19,179 nucleotides of DNA from Clostridiales bacterium (GTDB lineage Bacteria; Bacillota; Clostridia; Oscillospirales; Oscillospiraceae): positions 1-19,179 of the forward strand of contig SFHJ01000033.1 of assembly GCA_004555655.1 (NCBI GenBank), in the 5' to 3' direction. The notes beneath the pieces were generated by a model, which worked only from the letters and a program-made list of their open reading frames with translations, searched no databases and was not told the origin of the DNA. The position numbers were made by a program, and so were the translations under genes. Of this stretch, positions 1-6,043 are shown piece by piece; positions within the stretch are counted from its first letter, which is position 1, and every line of letters starts with the position of its first letter.

Positions 1-1412
1 TGGAACTCCGACATATCCATATCTTCCAAAGAGAACTCAACCCGAATCTTTTTCGAGTCGACCTCACCCTTGGAAAGCAAGACAACCGTCTCCACATGCG
101 CGCAGCGGGGGAACAGGTCGAACGCCTCGGCCCGTTCGAGCGCATAGCCGCGCTGTGCGAGCAGCTTCACGTCCCGCGCCAGTGTAGCAGGGTCGCAGGA
201 GACATATACGATGCGCGCGGGCGACATTTCTGCCATCGCGTCCACCACGTCCATGCTCACGCCCTTTCTGGGCGGGTCGACCACGATCACGTCGGGCCGG
301 GTTCCCTCGCCGGCCAGCCGCTTTGCGGCCTCGGACGCGTCGGCGCAGAAAAACTCCGCGTTTGTAAGGCCGTTGCGCGCGGCGTTCTGCTTCGCGTCGG
401 CGATCGCGGCGTCCACGATCTCCACGCCGATGGCGCGCCCCGCCTGCCGTGCAAGACACAGCGTGATCGTGCCCGTGCCGCAGTAGAGGTCGAGCGCCGT
501 CTGCGTCTTGTCCAGCGCGGCAAACTCCAGCGCTTTTTCATACAGCCGTTCGGCCTGGTCGTGGTTTACCTGATAAAATGACCGCGCCGACAGGCGCAAG
601 CGCAGGCCCAGCAGCTCGTCTTCCATATATCCCGGGCCGTACAGCACCTCCTCGCGCGTGCCGAGGACGGTATTTCCCTTTCTGGTGTTGTAGCTGACGA
701 CGATGCTGGTGATTTGCGGCTCTGCGGCCAGAAGCGTCTGACACAGCTGCTTTTTCTTCGGCAGCGCTTCACAGTTTGCCACCACGCACACGAGCAGCTG
801 CCCCGTCGCTTCGCCCACGCGCAGATAGATGTGGCGGATGTAGCCCGTGTGTGCGCGCTCGTCGTAGGCGCGGATGCTGTATTGCCGCATCCAATCCAGC
901 ACCGCCGCGCGCACCCGACCGGCGCAGCTTGGCTGGATGCGGCAGTCTTTTACGCAAACGACCTCGTGCGTGCGCGCGCGGAAAAAACCGGCGGCCGGGC
1001 TGCCGTTTTGCATTGTGACCGGGAACTGCACCTTGTTGCGGTATCCCTCGCAGCACTTCGCGCCGTGCATGGGAAGCGCCGGAAGCGCCGCACCTGCGAT
1101 GCGCGTGAGCGCGTCGATGACGCGCTGCTGTTTGAGCCGGCACTCCTCCTCGTAGTCCATATGCCAGAAGTCACAGCCGCCGCAGTCCGGAAAATCAGGA
1201 CATGCCGGCTGTACGCGGTGCCCGGACGGCTGCAGCACCTGTAATATTTCTCCGTGCGCGCAGGTCTTGCCCACGTTCACAATGCGTGCACGCACCGTTT
1301 CGCCCGCGATTGCGCCGGGGATGAACACCACTTCCCCGTCTGCGCGGGCCACGCCCTCGCCGTCTGATGTATAGCCGGTGACAGTCAGTTCCAACACGTC
1401 ATTCGTTTTCAT
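1..1412 (-). CDS. rlmD: 23S rRNA (uracil-5-)-methyltransferase, RlmD/TrmA family (3' end cut by window)
   Basis: SAM-dependent RNA m5U methyltransferase, partial: about 470 residues are visible and the C-terminus runs off the left edge. An N-terminal TRAM-like RNA-binding domain (about residues 1-60) is followed by a four-cysteine [4Fe-4S] site, CPDFPDCGGC plus a later Cys in VCVKDC. The Rossmann methyltransferase fold follows, with DLYCGTGT (SAM binding), VDPPRKG, and YVSCDPATLARD, which carries the catalytic cysteine. The acidic tail after VETVVLLSK resembles the C-terminal extension common on Clostridial homologues. The ATG at 1410-1412 was chosen because AGGA lies just upstream and the TRAM domain starts directly after it. 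It lies downstream of, and probably co-transcribed with, the lipoprotein gene, with a parS site in the gap. Whether the target is 23S U1939, U747 or another uridine cannot be read from the sequence; Firmicutes homologues (RlmCD) can modify two sites. Confidence 0.92.
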   Translation of the reverse strand, partial: MKTNDVLELTVTGYTSDGEGVARADGEVVFIPGAIAGETVRARIVNVGKTCAHGEILQVLQPSGHRVQPACPDFPDCGGCDFWHMDYEEECRLKQQRVIDALTRIAGAALPALPMHGAKCCEGYRNKVQFPVTMQNGSPAAGFFRARTHEVVCVKDCRIQPSCAGRVRAAVLDWMRQYSIRAYDERAHTGYIRHIYLRVGEATGQLLVCVVANCEALPKKKQLCQTLLAAEPQITSIVVSYNTRKGNTVLGTREEVLYGPGYMEDELLGLRLRLSARSFYQVNHDQAERLYEKALEFAALDKTQTALDLYCGTGTITLCLARQAGRAIGVEIVDAAIADAKQNAARNGLTNAEFFCADASEAAKRLAGEGTRPDVIVVDPPRKGVSMDVVDAMAEMSPARIVYVSCDPATLARDVKLLAQRGYALERAEAFDLFPRCAHVETVVLLSKGEVDSKKIRVEFSLEDMDMSEF

Positions 1413-1433
1413 TTCGCGTTCCTCACTTTTTTG

Positions 1434-1449
1434 TGTTTCACGTGAAACA
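1434..1449. other. parS site 1 (ParB/Spo0J binding site)
   Basis: The 16-bp palindrome TGTTTCACGTGAAACA matches the bacterial parS consensus TGTTNCACGTGAAACA exactly. It lies in the 40-bp gap between the lipoprotein stop codon (1453-1455) and the methyltransferase start (1412), about 3.2 kb from parB and about 15 kb from the putative oriC. ParB would load here and spread. Confidence 0.93.
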
Positions 1450-1452
1450 TTT

Positions 1453-2040
1453 TTACTCCGTTATGATCTGCTCGCCGGTCAGCACGTCAAAGCAGAACGT
1501 ACGGCTGCTTACGCCGGCCAGCTCCTCGCCCGCATAGCGCTCGGTGCGCGTGTAGTCCACGATGAGCTGCGTTGCGTCAATCGTAATGGTGTAATCGCCT
1601 TCCAAAAAGCCGATGGTGCCCTTTTCCTGCGCCGTTTTGTAGACCGTCTCCTGCGCATACTGTACGAGGCTGTCCGCCAGCGCGGCGAAGCCTTCATTGA
1701 TGTATTGCGCCGCATCCGCATGATCCAGCGTCACCTGCGGCACTGTGATGCTGTAGCTCACGATCTCCTCCACGTCGGCTGCGAGCGTGAGCGGCTCATC
1801 CGTAAAGACCCCGGTATATACATCTGCTTCTCCGTCCTGCTGCGCAGGCTCTGGTTCGATCTCGCGCGCGGGCGGCTGCGCGGGCGCAGTCTCCGGCTCC
1901 TGCGCCGGTTCCGGCTGCGCCCCGGAAACTGCGGGCGCGGGCTGTGCGGCGGCAGCTTCCGCTGTCGCGGGCTGCTTCCGGCAGGCGGTAAGTGAAACCA
2001 GGATGACGAGCGCCGCCAGCGCGGCGGTAACTTTCTTCAT
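1453..2040 (-). CDS. Lipoprotein with PdaC/RsiV-like (DUF4163) domain, C-terminally short
   Basis: Predicted lipoprotein of 195 aa. The N-terminus is a signal peptide (MKK plus a hydrophobic stretch) ending in the lipobox LTAC at about residues 17-20. A low-complexity Pro/Glu/Ala/Gln linker spans about residues 24-70. The folded part (about 85-195) resembles the DUF4163/PdaC domain that usually precedes DUF3298 in RsiV-type anti-sigma factors and PdaC-type deacetylases. The protein stops at TFCFDVLTGEQIITE, about where the DUF3298 module would begin, so it is either a single-domain version or a truncated relative. No catalytic domain is visible, so enzymatic activity should not be assumed. 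The start ATG at 2038-2040 follows an AAAGGAG ribosome binding site. A candidate promoter lies at 2099-2127. parS site 1 sits 3 bp past the stop codon. The family assignment is moderate; the lipoprotein call is strong. Confidence 0.75.
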   Translation of the reverse strand: MKKVTAALAALVILVSLTACRKQPATAEAAAAQPAPAVSGAQPEPAQEPETAPAQPPAREIEPEPAQQDGEADVYTGVFTDEPLTLAADVEEIVSYSITVPQVTLDHADAAQYINEGFAALADSLVQYAQETVYKTAQEKGTIGFLEGDYTITIDATQLIVDYTRTERYAGEELAGVSSRTFCFDVLTGEQIITE

Positions 2041-2079
2041 AGGTGCTCCTTTCGTGTGCGGCAAAAGCCGCAAAACAGC

Positions 2080-2108
2080 TTGATTTTTGGCTGCTCCTAT
2101 CTTATCAT
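2080..2108 (+). promoter_or_regulatory. Candidate sigma-A promoter for the radical SAM gene
   Basis: TTGATT (2080-2085), a 17-bp spacer and TATCAT (2103-2108), 38 bp upstream of the ATG. Its -10 element overlaps the -10 of the opposing promoter. Confidence 0.55.
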
Positions 2109-2127
2109 AGATTCTGCTGCCGTTCAA
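2099..2127 (-). promoter_or_regulatory. Candidate sigma-A promoter for the lipoprotein gene
   Basis: Read on the minus strand: TTGAAC (2127-2122), a 17-bp spacer and TAAGAT (2104-2099). This leaves a leader of roughly 50 nt before the lipoprotein ATG. It overlaps the divergent promoter, so the two probably cannot be occupied at once. Confidence 0.5.
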
Positions 2128-2145
2128 GCAGCGAGGAGGTCTGCC

Positions 2146-3030
2146 ATGCTTTCTTATGAATCCTGCACGCTCTGCCCGCGCGCGTGCCGCGTCGACCGCA
2201 CGGCGGGTCAGACGGGCTTTTGCCGGATGCCGGGACACATTGTCGCGGCGCGCGCTGCTGCACATTACTGGGAGGAGCCGGTCATCTCCGGCAGCTACGG
2301 CAGCGGCGCGGTCTTCTTCTCCGGCTGCACACTGGGCTGCCGCTTCTGCCAGAATGACGTGATTTCGCTTCAGGGCCGCGGCAGGGAGATCTCGTCCGCG
2401 CATCTGCGTGAAATCTTCGAGCGGCTCATCGACAGCGGCGTGCAGAACATCAATCTCGTCACGCCGGCGCACTTTCTGCCGTCGATCCTGCCCGCGCTCA
2501 CGCCCAGGCTGCCGGTGCCGGTCGTTTACAACTGCGGCGGGTATGAGTCGGTCGATACGCTGCGCGCGCTTGACGGCCTCATCGACATCTACCTGCCGGA
2601 CATGAAGTATTCCGCCAACACGCTCGCCGCGCGCCTGTCTGCCGCACCGGACTATGTGCAGACGGCGAAGGCCGCCATCTGCGAGATGTACCGGCAGGTG
2701 GGCGGCGCTGTCATCGAAGACGGCATCATGACGCGCGGCATGATCGTGCGGCATCTGATGCTGCCGGGGCAGCTTGACAATACGCTGGGCGTCCTGGACT
2801 GGTTTGCGGAGTCGTTTCCCGGCGGCGGCGTGCTCTTCAGTCTCATGAGCCAGTATACCCCCGCCGGGCGGATGAAAAACACGCCGCCCTTTGACAGGCC
2901 CATCTCAGAGACGGAATACGACGCGGCGCTGTCATATCTGGAGCTGCTCGGCATCGAAAGCGGCTTCACGCAGGACTTCTCTGCCGCGAGCGCGGACTAC
3001 ATCCCTGACTTCGACGGCACAGGGCTGTAA
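2146..3030 (+). CDS. Radical SAM protein, PflX-like (pyruvate formate-lyase activase homologue, COG1313 type)
   Basis: A 294-aa radical SAM protein. The core cluster motif is CTLGCRFC (Cys61, Cys65, Cys68; CxxxCxxC), which coordinates the [4Fe-4S] cluster that cleaves SAM. An extra N-terminal cysteine set, CTLCPRAC (Cys7, Cys10, Cys14) and GFC (Cys26), is typical of the PflX branch and may bind a second cluster. The FSGC segment just before the core motif and YNCGGYES (about residues 158-165) also fit this branch. The ATG at 2146 is set by GAGGAGGT at 2133-2140, 5 nt upstream. Relatives of pyruvate formate-lyase activase install glycyl radicals, but no glycyl-radical partner is encoded in the window and the true substrate of this subgroup is not established. 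A separate lexA promoter lies in the downstream gap. The family is secure; the function is not. Confidence 0.88.
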   Translation: MLSYESCTLCPRACRVDRTAGQTGFCRMPGHIVAARAAAHYWEEPVISGSYGSGAVFFSGCTLGCRFCQNDVISLQGRGREISSAHLREIFERLIDSGVQNINLVTPAHFLPSILPALTPRLPVPVVYNCGGYESVDTLRALDGLIDIYLPDMKYSANTLAARLSAAPDYVQTAKAAICEMYRQVGGAVIEDGIMTRGMIVRHLMLPGQLDNTLGVLDWFAESFPGGGVLFSLMSQYTPAGRMKNTPPFDRPISETEYDAALSYLELLGIESGFTQDFSAASADYIPDFDGTGL

Positions 3031-3041
3031 ATATTCAGAAA

Positions 3042-3051
3042 CAAACGTTTG
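3042..3051. promoter_or_regulatory. Candidate LexA operator (palindrome over lexA -35)
   Basis: The perfect 10-bp palindrome CAAACGTTTG overlaps the -35 element of the lexA promoter, the expected place for an autoregulatory LexA box. It does not match the canonical Firmicutes SOS box (GAACnnnnGTTC), so the assignment rests on position and symmetry only. Confidence 0.35.
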
Positions 3052-3077
3052 ATTTTTTATCGCGCGTGTGCTATACT
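3049..3077 (+). promoter_or_regulatory. lexA promoter
   Basis: TTGATT (3049-3054), a 17-bp spacer and TATACT (3072-3077), 31 bp upstream of the lexA ATG. Spacing is ideal for a sigma-A promoter. Confidence 0.7.
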
Positions 3078-3108
3078 ACTGCCAGAACCTGAAAAAGGAG
3101 TCGGTCAT

Positions 3109-3687
3109 ATGGCACGCACGACAACCAAGCGTGAGGAAATATTGGAATTTCTGCGGCAGTTCACACAGGAAAACGGCTACGCGCCGTCCGTGCGCGAGAT
3201 CTGCGCCGCCGTCGGCCTGCAGTCCACGGCCACGGTGCATTATCACCTCAACGCCCTGCGCGACGCGGGGCTGATCAGCATGGACGAAATGAAAAAGCGC
3301 ACCATCAGCCTGCCGGGCGGCGGACGCGCAGGGCGCATCCCCGTTCTCGGCGTGGTCACGGCCGGCCAGCCGATTCTGGCCGTTGAGAACATCGAGGGCT
3401 ACATCCCGTGGGACGGACAGGCGGACTGCTTTGCGCTGCGCGTGCGCGGTGACTCGATGATAAACGCCGGAATCCTGAGCGGCGACAAAGTCGTCGTCCG
3501 CCCGCAGAACACGGCCGAGAACGGCGAAATTGTCGTCGCGCTGCTCGACGACTCCGCCACGGTCAAGCGCTTTCAGAAAAAGGGCGGCAAGGTGTGGCTG
3601 CTGCCCGAGAATCCCGCCTACGAGCCGATTGACGGCACGCACGCCACCATCGTCGGCAAGGTCAAGGCTGTGATTCGTGAATACTGA
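3109..3687 (+). CDS. lexA: LexA SOS repressor / autoprotease
   Basis: A 192-aa repressor of DNA-damage genes that self-cleaves when stimulated by RecA filaments. The N-terminal winged helix-turn-helix is residues 1-68 (TKREEILEFL; PSVREICAAVGLQSTATVHYH as the HTH region). The cleavage bond is Ala85-Gly86 within VVTAGQ. The catalytic dyad is Ser116 (GDSM) and Lys153 (TVKRF) in the S24 peptidase domain. Length is slightly below the typical 200 aa but all key parts are present. The ATG at 3109 has AAAGGAG 8 nt upstream. The gene has its own promoter and ends at an intrinsic terminator, so it is probably monocistronic. Its position directly before parAB differs from B. subtilis, where rsmG and noc are near soj-spo0J. 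Autoregulation through the palindrome at 3042-3051 is inferred. Confidence 0.97.
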   Translation: MARTTTKREEILEFLRQFTQENGYAPSVREICAAVGLQSTATVHYHLNALRDAGLISMDEMKKRTISLPGGGRAGRIPVLGVVTAGQPILAVENIEGYIPWDGQADCFALRVRGDSMINAGILSGDKVVVRPQNTAENGEIVVALLDDSATVKRFQKKGGKVWLLPENPAYEPIDGTHATIVGKVKAVIREY

Positions 3688-3690
3688 GCA

Positions 3691-3720
3691 AATCCCCGGC
3701 GCGCAGCGCCGGGGATTTTG
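3691..3720 (+). terminator. lexA intrinsic terminator
   Basis: Perfect 12-bp stem (3691-3702 pairs with 3706-3717), loop GCA, followed by TTG and a T-rich stretch. It starts 3 bp after the lexA stop codon. The 3' arm (from 3712) also forms the left edge of the parS-centred palindrome. Confidence 0.9.
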
Positions 3721-3749
3721 ATTGTTTCACGTGAAACAATCAAAATCCC
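3712..3749. repeat. 38-bp perfect palindrome centred on parS site 2
   Basis: Nineteen bases on each side of 3730/3731 are exactly complementary. The central 16 bp are the parS core, and each flank continues with an ATCAAAATCCC-type arm. The left outer arm is shared with the lexA terminator stem. Confidence 0.9.
3723..3738. other. parS site 2 (ParB/Spo0J binding site)
   Basis: TGTTTCACGTGAAACA is identical to site 1 and to the parS consensus. It sits 23 bp upstream of the parA promoter -35, so ParB bound or spreading here could also repress parAB. Confidence 0.95.
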
Positions 3750-3760
3750 TGCACACTCTA

Positions 3761-3789
3761 TTGCATTTATCCATACAAACGGATATAAT
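3761..3789 (+). promoter_or_regulatory. parAB operon promoter
   Basis: TTGCAT (3761-3766), a 17-bp spacer and a consensus TATAAT (3784-3789). The predicted transcript start near 3796 is downstream of an in-frame ATG at 3790, which argues that translation begins at 3823. Confidence 0.8.
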
Positions 3790-3822
3790 ATGACACAGAC
3801 AGAAAATGAAAGAAGGCGCGCG

Positions 3823-4584
3823 ATGGGCAGAATCATAGCGATCGTCAATCAAAAAGGCGGCGTGGGCAAGACGACCACGGCCGTCAACCTCTGCGCGGCG
3901 CTGCACCGCGCGGGCCGGCGCGTGCTGCTGTGCGACTTTGACCCGCAGGCCAATGCCACATCGGGCCTCGGCGTGGAAAAATCGCGCGTCGCGCGGGCAA
4001 GCTATGACGTGGTCATCGGCGGCGAGGACGCAGCCCGCGCCGTCATCCACACCGATTATTGCGACCTCATCGCGTCTTCCGCGGCGCTTTCGGGCGCGGC
4101 GGTGGAGCTGGTGGGGCTGGAGCGCAGGGAGTATATGCTCAAAGACGCGCTTGCGCCGCTGCGCAGCCAGTATGACGATGTGTTCATCGACTGTCCGCCG
4201 TCGCTCGAGCTTCTGACGCTCAACGCCCTCTGCGCGGCGGATTCCATCCTCATCCCCGTGCAGTGCGAGTACTACGCACTCGAGGGCCTTTCCGATCTGA
4301 TGATGACGCTGCGCGCGGTCAAGCGGCGGCTCAATCCGGGGCTGGAGATTTTCGGGGTGCTGCTCACGATGTTTGACGGGCGGACGAATTTCTCGGCGCA
4401 GGTGGCCGAGGAGGTGCGCCGCCATTTCCCGGGGAAGGTCTTCGCGGCCGTCATCCCGCGCAACGTCCGTCTCAGCGAAGCGCCCAGCCACGGGCTGCCC
4501 GTCTTTGCCTATGACCGGTTCAGCCGCGGCGCGGCAGCCTATCAGAAGCTCGCCGAGGAAATTCTGAAAAAACGCCCGGACTGA
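3823..4584 (+). CDS. parA: Chromosome partitioning ATPase ParA (Soj)
   Basis: A 253-aa deviant Walker ATPase that binds DNA nonspecifically as an ATP dimer and, stimulated by ParB, helps separate origins; in Firmicutes it also modulates DnaA. The deviant Walker A is KGGVGKTT at residues 11-18 with the signature lysine Lys11. DFDPQANAT (about 38-46) follows, and DVFIDCPPSLELLTLNAL carries the Walker B region (about 122-139). The ATG at 3823 is preferred over an in-frame ATG at 3790 because the consensus -10 element ends at 3789, placing the upstream ATG before the transcript start. The Shine-Dalgarno sequence (AAGAAGG) is modest. It is first in an operon with parB (28-bp gap). Confidence 0.96.
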   Translation: MGRIIAIVNQKGGVGKTTTAVNLCAALHRAGRRVLLCDFDPQANATSGLGVEKSRVARASYDVVIGGEDAARAVIHTDYCDLIASSAALSGAAVELVGLERREYMLKDALAPLRSQYDDVFIDCPPSLELLTLNALCAADSILIPVQCEYYALEGLSDLMMTLRAVKRRLNPGLEIFGVLLTMFDGRTNFSAQVAEEVRRHFPGKVFAAVIPRNVRLSEAPSHGLPVFAYDRFSRGAAAYQKLAEEILKKRPD

Positions 4585-4612
4585 CCGGGCCGGACATACA
4601 GGAGGAATCATC

Positions 4613-5479
4613 ATGCCAACACAACGAGGTCTGGGCAAGGGCCTTGGCGCGCTGCTGGGCGAGAGCGCTCTGAGTGAGCCTTCACCCGACGGCGCCGTTC
4701 GATTGCCGCTGCAAAAGGTAGAGCCCAATCCGCTGCAGCCGAGAAAAACGTTTGAGCCCGAAGCGCTGGACGAGCTGGCCGCGTCCATCCGCGAGCACGG
4801 CGTCATCCAGCCGCTCACGGTGCGCAAAATGCCCAGTGGCTTCTATCAGATCATCGCCGGTGAACGCCGCTGGCGCGCGGCCCGTCTGGCCGGTCTTGAC
4901 GAGGTGCCGGTCGTCATCATCGAGGCCGACGACAAGAAGGCCATGGAGCTGGCGCTCATCGAAAACCTGCAGCGCGCGGACCTGAACCCCATTGAAGAGG
5001 CGCAGGGCTACCAGCAGCTGATGCAGGAATACGGCATGACGCAGGAGCAGGCCGCTGCGCGCGTGGGAAAATCACGGCCCGCCGTGGCAAACGCCATGCG
5101 TCTGCTTGCGCTGCCGCAGCCGGTTCTGGAGCTGGTCCGGTCGGGCAAGCTCTCCGCCGGTCACGCGCGGGCGCTTCTGGCGCTCAAAACCCCGGGCGAG
5201 CAGCACGCCGTTGCGCAGAAGGTCATCGCGCTGCAGCTGTCCGTGCGGCAGACCGAGGCCATGTGCAAGAAAATGTCAAAAATTTCCACTCCCGCGCCGC
5301 AAAAGCCCCTCGCCGTCGACTATCTGGCCGAGTGCCAGAAGGAGCTTTCCAAACGCCTTGGCCGCGGGGTCAAAATCGTAGCGGGCAAGCGCAAGGGCCG
5401 TGTGGAGCTGGAATATTACGGCGAGGAAGATCTGCAGCAGCTGTATGAAGCGCTGCAGGGTATCGCCGGAAAGGGATGA
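4613..5479 (+). CDS. parB: Chromosome partitioning protein ParB (Spo0J), CTP-dependent clamp
   Basis: A 288-aa parS-binding protein that loads at the two parS sites, slides as a CTP-bound clamp and recruits ParA and SMC. The N-terminal RGLGKGLGALLG (residues 5-16) is the usual ParA-stimulating peptide. The CTP-binding motifs are GERRWRAA (83-90) and ENLQR (117-121). The parS-reading helix-turn-helix is about residues 142-165 (MTQEQAAARVGKSRPAVANA). The C-terminal dimerisation domain is about 235-288. It is full length for the family. The ATG follows an AGGAGG site about 7 nt upstream. The next gene starts 4 nt after the stop codon, indicating co-translation. Confidence 0.97.
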   Translation: MPTQRGLGKGLGALLGESALSEPSPDGAVRLPLQKVEPNPLQPRKTFEPEALDELAASIREHGVIQPLTVRKMPSGFYQIIAGERRWRAARLAGLDEVPVVIIEADDKKAMELALIENLQRADLNPIEEAQGYQQLMQEYGMTQEQAAARVGKSRPAVANAMRLLALPQPVLELVRSGKLSAGHARALLALKTPGEQHAVAQKVIALQLSVRQTEAMCKKMSKISTPAPQKPLAVDYLAECQKELSKRLGRGVKIVAGKRKGRVELEYYGEEDLQQLYEALQGIAGKG

Positions 5480-5483
5480 AAGC

Positions 5484-6032
5484 ATGAACGAAGAGGAAAA
5501 CCGCCAGAACGACGGCACGCTGAGCGAAAAACGGAAGAACGCGCTGCTGCGGTATCTGGCCGTGCTGCTTCTTGTGGCGTTCGTATTTGTGGCGCTGTCG
5601 CTGGTGCTGCAGATGCATAACTCGCAGACCACGATTTCGGAGCTGAGCAAGAACAACTCCAGCGCGCTGGCCAATGCCGAACAGCTGCAGGAGCAGAACC
5701 GCCAGCTGCAGGATGAGGCGCGCGAGCAGCGCGAGACCATCGCGCAGCAGCAGGAGCAGATCAAGGATCTGGAAAACCAGCTGGAAGCGCTCACCAAAAG
5801 CGAGGCCGCCGCGCAGACGCAGGCCGAAACGCTGGACGGCGCGCTCGCCGAGGCCGAGTCGGCGCTCACCGCGACAAAGCGCGCTTACGACGCGCTCATC
5901 ACAGCGCTGGGCTGCCAGACGCAGGAAGGAAACGTCAGTTTCTCGCGCGCCATCGATACCGTTGAGGCCAACAAAGCGTATCTGTCCGATCAGGCGCTTG
6001 CCGTGTACGAGTCGCTTCTGGGCAATCATTGA
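5484..6032 (+). CDS. Uncharacterised single-pass membrane coiled-coil protein
   Basis: A 182-aa protein I cannot assign to a named family. It has a charged N-terminus (about 1-22), one strongly hydrophobic segment (about 23-43, including LAVLLLVAFVFVAL), then a long Glu/Gln/Ala-rich heptad-like region (about 50-130) predicted to form a coiled coil, and a small C-terminal part with one cysteine (LGCQTQ). The layout suggests a type II membrane protein with an extracytoplasmic coiled coil, superficially like FtsL/DivIC-class division proteins, but no specific signature is present. It starts 4 nt after parB and ends 11 nt before serS, so it is in the middle of the par operon. Gene position hints at an envelope, division or segregation role; this is inference from context only. 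Confidence 0.8.
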   Translation: MNEEENRQNDGTLSEKRKNALLRYLAVLLLVAFVFVALSLVLQMHNSQTTISELSKNNSSALANAEQLQEQNRQLQDEAREQRETIAQQQEQIKDLENQLEALTKSEAAAQTQAETLDGALAEAESALTATKRAYDALITALGCQTQEGNVSFSRAIDTVEANKAYLSDQALAVYESLLGNH

Positions 6033-6043
6033 GAGGTAAAACT

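Noticed and set aside
1453..2754. 433-codon extension of the lipoprotein frame
   Set aside because: The extension is antisense to the radical SAM gene; the signal peptide and ribosome binding site fix the start at 2040.
3718..3822. Upstream ParA starts (3718 or ATG at 3790)
   Set aside because: They lie within parS and before the predicted transcript start; family homology begins at MGRIIAIVNQKGG.
6033..6043. T-box riboswitch before serS
   Set aside because: Only 11 nt separate it from the preceding gene; there is no leader.
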